This document shows, one piece after another, positions 7,561-15,850 of a stretch of 64,000 bases of DNA. Made by a program: the position numbers and the translations under genes. Positions within the stretch are counted from its first letter, which is position 1. The number at the start of each line of letters is the position of its first letter. Source of the DNA: Bauldia litoralis (lineage in GTDB: Bacteria > Pseudomonadota > Alphaproteobacteria > Rhizobiales > Kaistiaceae); assembly GCA_945882315.1 (NCBI GenBank), contig CAMCWB010000005.1, forward strand, positions 1 through 64,000. The letters are read 5' to 3'. The notes under the pieces are model-generated. The model had not been told where the DNA came from. It worked only from the letters and a program-made list of their open reading frames with translations, and did no database searches.

Positions 7561-8622
7561 CTACTCGCCCGGCTGCGTCGCCTTCGCCTGCCGGCGGAGG
7601 GTCAGCTTGGCGCCGAAGGGGGCGACGATGATGACCCCGACCAGGCGGAAAATCTGGTGCGCGGCGACGAAAGCCGAGTCCATGTGCATGGCGAGCGCGA
7701 TGGCGATCATCGCATCGACGCCGCCCGGCGCGAAGGCAACGATGAGCTGGTCGAGCGGCACCTCGATGATCCGGGTCACCAGCCAGGCGAAGAAGCCGGA
7801 AACGCCCATCGCGATGACGAAAGCCCCGACGGTCGTGGCCGCGTTCTCGGCGATGTAGCGCAGCGTCGTACCGGAGAAGCGGACGCCCACGGATGTGCCC
7901 AGGATGATGAAGGCGGCGATCAGGACGGGCTGGGGGAAGGAGCCCAGCACCAATCCGCTGCCATGCAGGAGGGCACTCCCCAGAAGGCCGCCCGTCATCA
8001 GGCCGACGGGTATGCGGAGTTTCTTGAACAGCAGCGAACACGGAACGCCGACGCCCAAGAGAAGCAGAAGTTCGAACGGCGTCGCGAGAATGCGATCGAC
8101 CGGCGCACCCGGTGCCTCCAGCACGGTGACGATCGTCGGCAGCAAGGCGATCAGGAAGAATATGCGGACCATCTGGTTGATGGCGACCTTGCGGAGGTCG
8201 GCCTTGGTCTCGGCGGCGGCGACGAGGCAGTACATCATCGCGCCCGGCAAGGCCGCGAAATAGGCGGTCGGCCGATCCCAGCCGCCGAAGCGAACCAGGA
8301 AAGTCTGGACGCAGAACTGGCAGATGACGACGCTGACCGCGAGGATGGCGAGGCTGACCGGCCATTCGACGATGCCGGCCACGACCTCCGGCGTGACGCC
8401 GGCGCCGAGGATGATGCCGAGCATCACCATCGAGGCCTCGATGAGGCGCGGCGGCACATAAGGCTTCAGGCCCGAAACGGCGGCGATGCTGACGGCGATC
8501 ATGGCTCCGGCGAACCAGCCGGCCGGAATGCCGAGCGCATTGGCCGAAAAGCCGCCAACGCCCGCAATGACGAGCGCGATCGCAAAGCCCCTCAGGCTTT
8601 TGACATCAAATGTTCGGCGCAT
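7561..8622 (-). CDS. AbrB-family multi-spanning membrane protein (putative transporter)
   Basis: A 353-residue, strongly hydrophobic protein with about ten membrane segments arranged as two similar halves, each carrying glycine-rich 'GIPAGWFAGAMIAVS'- and 'RIPVGLMTGGLLGSA'-like segments. This is the signature of the AbrB duplication family, historically mislabelled as ammonia monooxygenase or regulator and now regarded as a membrane transporter-like family. The start ATG lies 12 bases after the stop of the aminotransferase pseudogene, so both were probably co-transcribed. The substrate is unknown. Confidence 0.8.
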   Translation of the reverse strand: MRRTFDVKSLRGFAIALVIAGVGGFSANALGIPAGWFAGAMIAVSIAAVSGLKPYVPPRLIEASMVMLGIILGAGVTPEVVAGIVEWPVSLAILAVSVVICQFCVQTFLVRFGGWDRPTAYFAALPGAMMYCLVAAAETKADLRKVAINQMVRIFFLIALLPTIVTVLEAPGAPVDRILATPFELLLLLGVGVPCSLLFKKLRIPVGLMTGGLLGSALLHGSGLVLGSFPQPVLIAAFIILGTSVGVRFSGTTLRYIAENAATTVGAFVIAMGVSGFFAWLVTRIIEVPLDQLIVAFAPGGVDAMIAIALAMHMDSAFVAAHQIFRLVGVIIVAPFGAKLTLRRQAKATQPGE

Positions 8623-8634
8623 GTCTCTCGGTAT

Positions 8635-9810
8635 CTAATTTTTCTTGAGCCAGTCGACGAGGCGAACGGTCGCCTCACCGATCTGGTCTGCGCTCCGGGC
8701 GAAGCACAGTCTGAGAAATCCCTTGCCGGCCTCGCCGAAGGCATCGCCGGGCGCGACGCCGATATTGGCTTCGTCGACGAGGCGGAGACCGAGCTTCCTT
8801 GTATCCGATTCACCATCGACGGCGAAGAAGAGGTAAAATGCGCCTTCCGGCTCGGCAAAGCGAACGCGACCGGTTGCCGCAAGGCCGGCGCAGACGATGT
8901 CCCTGCCCTGCCGGGCCCGGTCGACCTGGAGGCGGACGAAGTCCTCGCCATCGTCGAGGGCCACGGTCGCGGCGCGCTGCATGAAGGCGGCAACGCCGGA
9001 GGTCGAGTACTGGACGAGGTTCTCGATCGCCTGGCCCAGCGCCGGCGGCGCCGAAAGCCAGCCGATCCGCCAGCCGGTCATCGCCCAGTTCTTGGAGAAG
9101 GTGTTGACGAAGAGGATGCGGTCGTCGGGATCGGCGACGTCGTAGAAGGACGGCGCCCGCGGCCCGGAATAATAGAAGCGGTTATAGACCTCGTCGGCGA
9201 TGATCCAGAGGCCGAGCCCACGGGCGAAGCGGAGGATGGCCGCGAGCTCCGCCGGCTTTGCCGTCCAGCCGCTCGGATTGCTCGGCGAATTCAGGAAGAT
9301 CGCCCGCGTCTTCGGTCCGACGCTGTCGAAAAGCCGGTCGAGATCGAGTTCCCAGCCGGCATTGCCGAAATGCATCGGCACCGGCACCGCCCGCGCCCCG
9401 GCGACCCCGATCGCGGCGGTGATATTCGGCCAGGTCGGCGTCGGCAGGACGACCTCGTCGCCGGCGCCCGCCGCCATGCGGACGGCGATCTGGATAGCCT
9501 GCATGCCCGAGCCGGTGACGAAGAAGCGCTCCGGCGGGAAGATCTTGCCGAAGCTGCGCGTGTGGTAGGGCGCCAGCGCTTCCCGGATCTCGGGAATGCC
9601 GCGCTAGTAGGTGTAGAAGGTCTCGCCCGCGGCGAGCGAGCGGGTGACGGCGTCGGAGATGAAGGCGGGCGTCGGGAGATCGCCCTCGCCGGCCCAGAGC
9701 GGAATGAGCCCTTCCCGGGTATGGCCGTAGTTGAAGACCTCGACGATGCCGCTTTCCGGCGCTTCACGCGCCTCGCGCGACAAAGCCTCCAGGGCTTCTT
9801 CTTGGTTCAC
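8635..9810 (-). pseudogene. Class I/II PLP aminotransferase broken by one in-frame amber codon
   Basis: Reading from the ATG at 9810, the frame gives 68 residues ending 'AGETFYTY', then TAG at 9606-9604, then continues in the same frame 'RGIPEIREALAPYHTR' to a natural TAG at 8635. Without the internal stop it would be a full-length fold-type I aminotransferase of about 391 codons. The PLP-lysine region 'NTFSKNWAMTGWRIGWL', 'NSPSNPSGW' and 'DEVYNRFYYSG' are intact. In relatives the disrupted position is normally 'FYTWQRGIPELR', so the TAG most simply derives from CAG by a single C-to-T change. No frameshift or further damage is seen, so this is recent, a sequencing error, or translational readthrough. 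Confidence 0.85.
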
Positions 9811-9853
9811 GGCATCACCGTCTCAGTCTGCGGACACGCCGGCAACCCGACAA

Positions 9854-9880
9854 GGGTCGGGCGCCAGAGGCGCCCGACCC
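9854..9880. terminator. Perfect 12-bp hairpin downstream of mscL
   Basis: GGGTCGGGCGCC, loop AGA, GGCGCCCGACCC form a 12-bp perfect stem 22 bases after the mscL stop on the minus strand and 44 bases before the aminotransferase start. No long T run follows, so termination would depend on stem strength. Its placement between two same-strand genes fits a terminator for mscL. Confidence 0.7.
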
Positions 9881-9901
9881 AGTCCGCCGTGCGATTTCGT
9901 T

Positions 9902-10306
9902 CTAGCGCTTCGCGAGGAGGTCGCGGATATTTTCGAGCAGGAGTTCCTGGCGCGGCGTCTCGGCCACAGGCGGAGGCGCTTTGCGCTTGAGGCGGTTCAT
10001 CGCCTTGACGACCATGAACAGGACCCAGGCGACGATGAGGAAGTTGATGAGCAGCGTGATGAAATTGCCGTAGGCGATGGTCGCACCGGCTTCACGCGCC
10101 AGAGCGAGCGAGGCTTGCGGCGCGCCGCTCAACTGAACATACATCTGCGAGAAATCGATGCCGCCGGTGGCGAGACCGATGAGCGGCATGAGGATGTCGT
10201 TGACGATAGACTGGACCAGGCCGCCAAAGGCGGCGCCGATAATCACGCCGATCGCGAGATCGACCATATTGCCCTTGAGGGCAAACTCCCTGAATTCCTT
10301 GAGCAT
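9902..10306 (-). CDS. mscL: Large-conductance mechanosensitive channel
   Basis: A 134-residue inner-membrane channel that opens under membrane tension to release solutes during hypo-osmotic shock. It begins with the conserved '[20 protein letters not shown]' amphipathic helix and pore-lining TM1, includes '[11 protein letters not shown]' (~35-45), and has a second membrane helix '[19 protein letters not shown]' (~79-97) followed by a Lys/Arg-rich and Pro-rich tail with the helical C-terminal bundle '[14 protein letters not shown]'. The length is typical. It appears to be transcribed alone, with a strong hairpin after the stop. Confidence 0.97.
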   Translation of the reverse strand: MLKEFREFALKGNMVDLAIGVIIGAAFGGLVQSIVNDILMPLIGLATGGIDFSQMYVQLSGAPQASLALAREAGATIAYGNFITLLINFLIVAWVLFMVVKAMNRLKRKAPPPVAETPRQELLLENIRDLLAKR

Positions 10307-10472
10307 GCTTCACCTCCGTCGACCGGCCTCGTAAAGAAGACGTATAGCCCTTCTACCCCCGCAGGCAACGCAGGCCGGGGATCTCGCGGAATGGCGCTTC
10401 GGCCGGCTGCGCATTCGTGCGAATTTCGACAGTATGCCGCGATTCGCAGTCAACAGGACAAACGGCGTTCCG

Positions 10473-10724
10473 ATGGCCGATAGCAACGAACAGAGCTGGT
10501 GGCGGCGGAGCAGGTTCCTGGCCTTCGTGGCGCTTGTGGCGGGCGGCGTTCTCAGCGTGCTCGCGCTGATCCTGCCGCTGCCCGATTTCGGCCATGTGCT
10601 CGGCCTGCCCTTCGCGACCTTTGCCGCGACGATCGGGGCGCCGGTGATCGCCGCCCTCGCAATCTTCTGGCTGGCCGACCGGCAGAGCCGGCTCGACCGC
10701 ACGCATGGATATTACGAGGACTAG
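10473..10724 (+). CDS. DUF4212-type small subunit of a sodium:solute symporter
   Basis: An 83-residue protein starting at 'MADSNEQSWW'; an upstream in-frame ATG at 10434 is possible but lacks homology. Two hydrophobic helices (~14-36 and ~43-66) are flanked by the family's N-terminal 'WWRRSRF' and C-terminal 'FWLADRQSRLDRTHG', which match the small subunit found before VC_2705-type symporters. It precedes the large subunit by 22 bases. It presumably assembles with it in the inner membrane; what it does there is not established. Confidence 0.75.
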   Translation: MADSNEQSWWRRSRFLAFVALVAGGVLSVLALILPLPDFGHVLGLPFATFAATIGAPVIAALAIFWLADRQSRLDRTHGYYED

Positions 10725-10746
10725 ACTCTTGACCGGGTGGGCCTGA

Positions 10747-12423
10747 ATGGACGGCAGCCAGCGCAATTATCGCGGGGCGGGCAAGGGCTTCGTCCTCTTC
10801 GCGGCGGCCTATGCGGTTTTTGCCGGCGTCGTGGCGATGCTGACGCAGGTCGGGCTTCCCGACACGGCGGCCGCGATTCTCTTCCTGGCCGTCACGCTCG
10901 CGGCCTTCATCACCATCGCGCTGGTCGCCCGCACGATGGACCTGCCGTCTTTCCTGGCGAGCGCCCGCGCGCTGCCGCCGGGGCTGAACGGCATGGCGAC
11001 GGCGGCGGCGGCGATTGCCGGGGCTGGCTTCCTCGGCCTTGCCGGGACGTTCCTCTCCGGTGAAAGCGCCGGCATCGCGGTGATCGCCGGATGGGCGCTC
11101 GGCTTTCTCGCCCTGTCGATCCTGATTGCCCCGTTCTTCCGAAAATCGGCGGCGGCGACCGTCGCCGAGTTTCTCGGCATCCGCTACGGCAGCGTCGAGG
11201 TCCGGGTCGTGGCGGTCTTCGTCACCCTCCTCGCCTCGGTGATCCTGCTGATCGCCGAGCTGGCCGCGGCGGGGCTGGTCGCCGAGCGGCTTCTCGACCT
11301 CTCGCCCGTCACCGGCATCGCCATCGCCTCCGTCATGGCGATCGCCGCGTCGCTGTTCGGCGGCATGCAGGGCGTGACGCTGACCGGGGTCGCGCAATAT
11401 ATCGTCATGGCGATCGCCTTCGTCACGCCGGTCGCCGCAATCTCGCTGCAAACCTACGACCTCCCGCTGCCGCACTTCACCTACGGCTATGCGCTGGAAG
11501 ACATCGCCGCGCTGGGCGGCGATGCGACGGCCTACAGCGCCGGCGAATTCCTGCCGCTCGGCGGGCTCGACGGGTTCAATATGCTCGTGCTGGCGTTGAG
11601 CCTTGCGGCAGGCATTGCCAGCATGCCGCATATCGTCATGCGGAGCGGGGCGGCGGCGAGCCTCGGCGCGGCGCGGCGCTCGGGCGGCTGGGCACTCCTT
11701 TTCGTGCTCCTGCTTGCCGCGGCGGCGCCCGCCTATGCCGCATTCGCAAGGCTCGCCACGGTCGCCGATTCCGATGTCGGGCCAATCGATCCGAGCTTCC
11801 TCGTCCTCGACTTCCCGGTGATCGCCGGCCTGTCGTCGGCGACCACCGCGCTTCTGGCCATCGGCGCGCTGGCGGCGCTGCTCGCGGCGTCGAGTGCCGC
11901 CCTCTTCTCGATCGCCGTGACGATCGGGCACGACCTCTATGCCGGCCTCATCGACCGCCGCAGCGCGGCGGGCCGGCGGCTGATCGTCACCCGTATCGCG
12001 ATCGTCGCCGTGGCGGCTTTCGCGGCTTTGGAAGCGACACGATCCACCCCCAAAATCTTCGAGCTCGCCGTGAGCGCGCTGTCGCTCGCCGCCTCCGGCC
12101 TTTTCCCCGCGATCGTGCTCGGCATCTGGTGGAAGCGGGCGACCGCCTGGGGGGCCCTTGCCGGAATGCTCGCCGGCTTCGTGGCGGCGGCAGCCTATGT
12201 CGTGGCCGTGGTCGGCGGCGGCATGGAGCCGTGGCGGCCGCTCGGCAGCGCCGGCACCGGCCTGCCGGCGATGGCGGCGGCGTTTTTCGGCTTGCCGGCC
12301 GGATTCCTGACGATCATCTTCGTCAGCCAGCTCACCCGCGAGCCGACGGACGAGCAGGCCGACCTGGTCGACGCGATCCGGCGGCCGTCGCCGAGCCCGC
12401 TTCTCGACGCCAACCGCAATTGA
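10747..12423 (+). CDS. Sodium:solute symporter, large subunit (VC_2705/ActP-like)
   Basis: A 558-residue protein of the SSS family with about 13 membrane segments. Recognisable features are 'FLASARALPPGLNGMATAAA' (~58-77), 'AEFLGIRYGS' (~140-149), the sodium-site-bearing 'GMQGVTLTGVAQYIVMAIAF' (~205-224) and 'GIASMPHIVMR' (~290-300). Relatives move acetate and other monocarboxylates with sodium; the substrate here is not proven. The preceding small subunit and 22-base spacing define a two-gene operon, and the downstream aminopeptidase follows by only 13 bases. Confidence 0.85.
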   Translation: MDGSQRNYRGAGKGFVLFAAAYAVFAGVVAMLTQVGLPDTAAAILFLAVTLAAFITIALVARTMDLPSFLASARALPPGLNGMATAAAAIAGAGFLGLAGTFLSGESAGIAVIAGWALGFLALSILIAPFFRKSAAATVAEFLGIRYGSVEVRVVAVFVTLLASVILLIAELAAAGLVAERLLDLSPVTGIAIASVMAIAASLFGGMQGVTLTGVAQYIVMAIAFVTPVAAISLQTYDLPLPHFTYGYALEDIAALGGDATAYSAGEFLPLGGLDGFNMLVLALSLAAGIASMPHIVMRSGAAASLGAARRSGGWALLFVLLLAAAAPAYAAFARLATVADSDVGPIDPSFLVLDFPVIAGLSSATTALLAIGALAALLAASSAALFSIAVTIGHDLYAGLIDRRSAAGRRLIVTRIAIVAVAAFAALEATRSTPKIFELAVSALSLAASGLFPAIVLGIWWKRATAWGALAGMLAGFVAAAAYVVAVVGGGMEPWRPLGSAGTGLPAMAAAFFGLPAGFLTIIFVSQLTREPTDEQADLVDAIRRPSPSPLLDANRN

Positions 12424-12436
12424 GACGTCACCGATC

Positions 12437-13402
12437 ATGACCGACGCTCCCCGCACGCATTTTCCGCCGATCGAGCCCTATCGGACGCACCGGCTGAAGG
12501 TTTCGGCGCTGCACGAGCTCCATGTCGCGGAATACGGCAATCCCGACGGCAAGCCGGTCGTGCTCGTGCATGGCGGACCCGGCGCCGGCTCCAACCCGAC
12601 CATGCCGCGCTTCCACGATCCGGCCGTGCATCGCATCGTGCTCTTCGACCAGCGCGGCTCCGGCCGCTCGACGCCGCATGCCGAGCTCGAGGAAAATACG
12701 ACCTGGGATCTCGTCGCCGACATGGAGCGAATCCGGCTCCATCTCGGGATCGACCGCTGGCAGCTCTTCGGCGGCTCGTGGGGTTCCTGCCTGTCGCTCG
12801 CTTATGCCGAAACGCATCCCGAGCGAGTCATGGAGATGATCCTCCGCGGTATCTTCACGCTCCGCCAGAAGGAGCTTCGCTGGTTCTACCAGGAGGGCGC
12901 CTCCTTCCTGCTGCCGGAGGCCTTCGAGGAGTATTGCCGGCCGATCCCGGAAGCCGAGCGCGGCGACATGATCGGCGCCTATTACCGGCGCCTGACCGGA
13001 CCCGACCTCGATCTGCGGCTTGCCTGCGCCCGCGCCTGGAGCATGTGGGAAGGCTCGGCGCTGTCGCTGCTGCCCGATCCGGCGCGCGTCGCCGCCTTCG
13101 GTTCACCGCATTATGCGATCGCCTTCGCGCGCATCGAATGCCACTACTTCCAGCACAAGGGCTTCCTCGACACCGACGACCAGCTCATCGCGCGGGCCCA
13201 TCTGCTGCGCGATATTCCCGGCGTCATCGTCCACGGCCGCTACGATCTCTGCACGCCGGTCACCACCGCGTGGGACCTTCACAAGGCCTGGCCGGGGTCC
13301 GAGCTCGTCATCGTCCCGGACAGCGGGCACGCGATGTCGGAGCCCGGCATCGTCGACGGGCTCGTCCGCGCCACCGAGAAATTCAAGCCGCTGGCGATGT
13401 AA
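12437..13402 (+). CDS. pip: Proline iminopeptidase (prolyl aminopeptidase)
   Basis: This 321-residue alpha/beta hydrolase of peptidase family S33 removes N-terminal proline from peptides in the cytoplasm. The oxyanion motif 'HGGPGAGSNP' (~44-53), 'DQRGSGRSTPHA' (~70-81), and the nucleophile elbow 'GGSWGS' with Ser114 are diagnostic, with the catalytic His in 'PDSGHAMSE' (~294-302). The start is 13 bases downstream of the symporter gene, so the two may be co-transcribed. The length is close to the family norm of about 315. Confidence 0.95.
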   Translation: MTDAPRTHFPPIEPYRTHRLKVSALHELHVAEYGNPDGKPVVLVHGGPGAGSNPTMPRFHDPAVHRIVLFDQRGSGRSTPHAELEENTTWDLVADMERIRLHLGIDRWQLFGGSWGSCLSLAYAETHPERVMEMILRGIFTLRQKELRWFYQEGASFLLPEAFEEYCRPIPEAERGDMIGAYYRRLTGPDLDLRLACARAWSMWEGSALSLLPDPARVAAFGSPHYAIAFARIECHYFQHKGFLDTDDQLIARAHLLRDIPGVIVHGRYDLCTPVTTAWDLHKAWPGSELVIVPDSGHAMSEPGIVDGLVRATEKFKPLAM

Positions 13403-13478
13403 CGGCTAGATCAGTTCATTGCTCGGCGGAGCACCGGCTTCCTCTCTCCCGATGGAGACTTTGCACAATTCCGGCTGT

Positions 13479-13640
13479 TGGGGTCCTCCCCCGTTTTACG
13501 GGGGAGGTGGCGACACGAAGTGTCGACGGAGGGGGCGGCGACCCGAAAGGCCTATCCAGGATTTCACTCGCTTCGGAGGCTGTGGTCGCCCCCTCCACCG
13601 CCTATCGGCGGTCCCCCTCCCCCGCTTCGCAGGGGAGGAT
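13479..13640. repeat. Large palindromic intergenic repeat, copy A
   Basis: The left arm is a hairpin of GTCCTCCCCCG and CGGGGGAGG around TTTTA, followed by GGCGACACGAAGTGTCG and GGAGGGGGCGGCGAC. The right arm carries the complement (GTCGCCCCCTCC) and a second hairpin CCTCCCCCGC-TTCG-CAGGGGAGGA. The whole therefore folds as one large inverted repeat. A second copy lies at 42166-42384. The rest of the 13403-13696 gap contains no supportable gene. Confidence 0.8.
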
Positions 13641-13696
13641 CAACCGTTCCGCAAAGGTCTCCCATGGAGAGGGCAACAACGACGGCTTCCGTCGCT

Positions 13697-14137
13697 TTAG
13701 ATCCGCTCGGCCGATTCCTCGGTCTTCAACTGGCGGACCATGTCGAAGAATCGCTGCATCAGCCGCTCGGCGAAGCTGAGAGCCTGATCGAATTCCGGGT
13801 CCTGCGGCGGAACGCCGGCCGTCGTGCCGCTTTCCTTGGAAACGGATTTCTCGAGCTGTTCGGCGAGGCTATCGACCTTCCTGGTCAGCGCATCGACCTC
13901 GCGCGCCAGGCTCTCGATACGTGCATCGGCCGCCGAGCGGTCGTCCGCCAGCACGTCGCACTGCCAGGAGCCGTCACGCTTGACGCAATGCGACATCGCG
14001 CCCGTCTCGGTATCGAGGCGGACGAAGCCGTCCTCGTCGGGCGCAATCTGGTAGCGGCCGGCGGGCGGAGCCGACTGCGCCCATGCAGGGACGGCGCCCA
14101 GAACGGCGCCGGCAACGATCAGGGCAAACAGCCTCAT
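13697..14137 (-). CDS. Secreted coiled-coil protein of unknown function
   Basis: A 146-residue protein with a clear signal peptide (cleavage after 'PAWA', about residue 20). The mature region has a short beta-rich segment 'GRYQIAPDEDGFVRLDTETG' containing a Cys pair further on ('SHCVKRDGSWQCDV', ~49-62) that could form a disulphide. A heptad-like stretch (~67-100, 'ARIESLAREVDALTRKVDSL') suggests a coiled coil. The function is not recognised. It stands alone on the minus strand between a repeat and a plus-strand operon. Confidence 0.7.
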   Translation of the reverse strand: MRLFALIVAGAVLGAVPAWAQSAPPAGRYQIAPDEDGFVRLDTETGAMSHCVKRDGSWQCDVLADDRSAADARIESLAREVDALTRKVDSLAEQLEKSVSKESGTTAGVPPQDPEFDQALSFAERLMQRFFDMVRQLKTEESAERI

Positions 14138-14231
14138 CGCGCGTCCTCCCGAAAAAATAACCCCGATCTTTTTACCACAGAAGCGGTCCGGCAGCGACCG
14201 GGCCGAGACCGGACGGAGCCTTGGCGCATGA

Positions 14232-14326
14232 GCCGGTCCAAAGGATCGGGATCACGCTCCGGATTCCCCTATTTCGCGCCGTGCCGCGACGGAAAGCCGG
14301 TTTCCACTTTTCCGACATTGCTCTAG
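14232..14326. repeat. Diverged copy of the AGAGC...GCTCTAG repeat
   Basis: This stretch contains a short hairpin around GATCGGGATCACGCTC, then GACGGAAAGCCGGTTTCCAC, and ends TGCTCTAG. It shares this order with the two better-preserved copies at 48099-48228 and 49919-50047. It lies in front of the DUF952 gene start at 14363 and is part of that gene's upstream region. Confidence 0.55.
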
Positions 14327-14362
14327 GTTCGGCCGCGAATCCGGGGCTCGACGCGACCACCT

Positions 14363-14707
14363 ATGGCCATCATCTACAAGATCTGTCCGGCAGCCCTCTG
14401 GGCGACCGCCGAAAAAGAAGGAATCTTCAAGGGTTCGCCGGTCGATTTCGAGGATGGCTATATCCATTTTTCGACGGCGGCGCAGGTGGTCGAGACGGCG
14501 GCGCGCCATTTCAAGGCGCAGCCGGACCTCGTGCTGGTGGCGATCGACAGCGACCGGCTCGGAGCCGCACTCCGCTGGGAGAAGGCCCGGTCGGGCGACC
14601 TCTTCCCGCATCTCTACGAGCCGCTCGATCTCGCCGCGGTACGGTCCATCGAGACGCTGCCTCTCGGGCCGGACGGGCATCATCGTTTTCCGGTGCTGGC
14701 CGCATGA
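14363..14707 (+). CDS. DUF952-family protein
   Basis: A 114-residue protein of the DUF952 family: 'IYKICPAALWATAEKEG' (~4-20), 'GSPVDFEDGYIHFSTAAQV' (~23-41), 'LVLVAIDSDRLGAALRWE' (~56-73) and 'FPHLYEPLDLAAVRSIE' (~80-96). The fold is distantly related to ADP-ribosyl-transfer-type folds in structural databases, but no reaction is established. Its stop overlaps the pyrD ATG by four bases, so it is translated in tandem with pyrD. This pairing is frequent in alphaproteobacteria, though the functional reason is unknown. Confidence 0.85.
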   Translation: MAIIYKICPAALWATAEKEGIFKGSPVDFEDGYIHFSTAAQVVETAARHFKAQPDLVLVAIDSDRLGAALRWEKARSGDLFPHLYEPLDLAAVRSIETLPLGPDGHHRFPVLAA

Positions 14708-15777
14708 GCCGTCGTTACCGGCTGCTGCGGCGCCTGCTCTTCACGCTCGATCCCGAACGCGCCCACCACATGGCGATGAGGGCGCTTGCCTCGGGCATGG
14801 TGCCGGCGATGCCGGGCGATGCCGATCCCCTCCTGGCCCGCGACCTCCTCGGCCTCCGTTTTCCCAATCCGATCGGCATGGCAGCCGGCTTCTCCAAGGA
14901 TGGCGAAGCCGTCGACGGGCTGTTCTCGCTGGGCTTCGGCTTCGTCGAGGTCGGCACCGTGACGCCGCTGCCGCAGCCGGGCAATCCGAAGCCGCGCCTC
15001 TTCCGCCTGCCGGAAGACCGGGCGCTCATCAACCGCTTCGGCTTCAACAGCCGGGGACATGACGCGCTCCTCGAGCGCCTTGCTTCGCGCAGCGGCAAGA
15101 CCGGGATTCTCGGCATCAATGTCGGCGCCAACAAGGACAGCGCCGACCGTATCGAGGATTATGTCCTCGGCGTCCGGCGCTTCGCGGCAAGTGCCGCTTA
15201 TCTGACGATCAACATCTCATCGCCCAACACGCCGGGTCTCCGCGACCTCCAGGAGAAGGCGTTTCTCGGCGACCTCCTCGCCCGCGTCGGCGCGGCGCGC
15301 GACGCGGCGCCGACCCGGCGTCCGCTGCTTCTGAAGATCGCCCCCGACCTCGACGATGCGGCACTGGAAACGATCGTCGGCACGGCGATCGATGCGAAGA
15401 TGGACGGGATGATCGTCTCGAACACGACGATCGCGCGCGAACGGCTGAAGAACCCGAACGCCGCCGAAGCCGGCGGCCTGTCGGGCTGGCCGCTGATGCG
15501 GCGCTCCAACATCATGATCGCCAAGGTGCGGCGGCTCGCCGGCAACCGGCTGGTGTTGGTCGGCGCCGGCGGCGTCCACTCGCCCGAGACCGCCTTCGTC
15601 AAAATCGCGGCGGGCGCCGATCTCGTGCAGCTCTACACCGGCTTCATCTATGAGGGTCCGGGCCTGCCGGCGCAGATCCTGACCGGCCTCGTCCGGCTGG
15701 TCGAGCGGCAGGGCTTCGCCAATGTCGCCGATGTCGTCGGATCGGATGTCGACCGCTGGGTGAAGGCGCGGCCGTAA
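14704..15777 (+). CDS. pyrD: Dihydroorotate dehydrogenase (quinone), class 2
   Basis: This 357-residue FMN enzyme oxidises dihydroorotate to orotate in pyrimidine synthesis and passes electrons to the quinone pool. The N-terminal membrane-associating helix and 'LDPERAHHMAMRAL' (~17-30) mark class 2. The FMN barrel motifs 'NPIGMAAGFSKDGEAV', 'FGFNSRGHDALLERL' (catalytic serine in 'FNS'), 'INISSPNTPGLRDLQ' and 'LVGAGGVHSPETAF' are all present. The start overlaps the DUF952 stop (ATGA). Confidence 0.96.
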   Translation: MSRRYRLLRRLLFTLDPERAHHMAMRALASGMVPAMPGDADPLLARDLLGLRFPNPIGMAAGFSKDGEAVDGLFSLGFGFVEVGTVTPLPQPGNPKPRLFRLPEDRALINRFGFNSRGHDALLERLASRSGKTGILGINVGANKDSADRIEDYVLGVRRFAASAAYLTINISSPNTPGLRDLQEKAFLGDLLARVGAARDAAPTRRPLLLKIAPDLDDAALETIVGTAIDAKMDGMIVSNTTIARERLKNPNAAEAGGLSGWPLMRRSNIMIAKVRRLAGNRLVLVGAGGVHSPETAFVKIAAGADLVQLYTGFIYEGPGLPAQILTGLVRLVERQGFANVADVVGSDVDRWVKARP

Positions 15778-15810
15778 GGCCGGGCGGATCGGCGGCGCTA
15801 TTTCAGAGCC

Positions 15811-15850
15811 GCGTGGGCACGCTGCTGCGCAGCTCTGCGCACCCTACGGG
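15811..15850. repeat. Palindromic GTGGGCACGC...GCGCACCCTACGG repeat
   Basis: This imperfect inverted repeat belongs to the widespread 'CCGTAGGGTGCGC...GCGTGCCCACG' class of extragenic palindromes. It lies between the pyrD and MATE ends, and its CTA supplies the minus-strand TAG stop of the MATE gene at 15846-15844. The MATE reading frame therefore ends inside the repeat. Confidence 0.55.
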
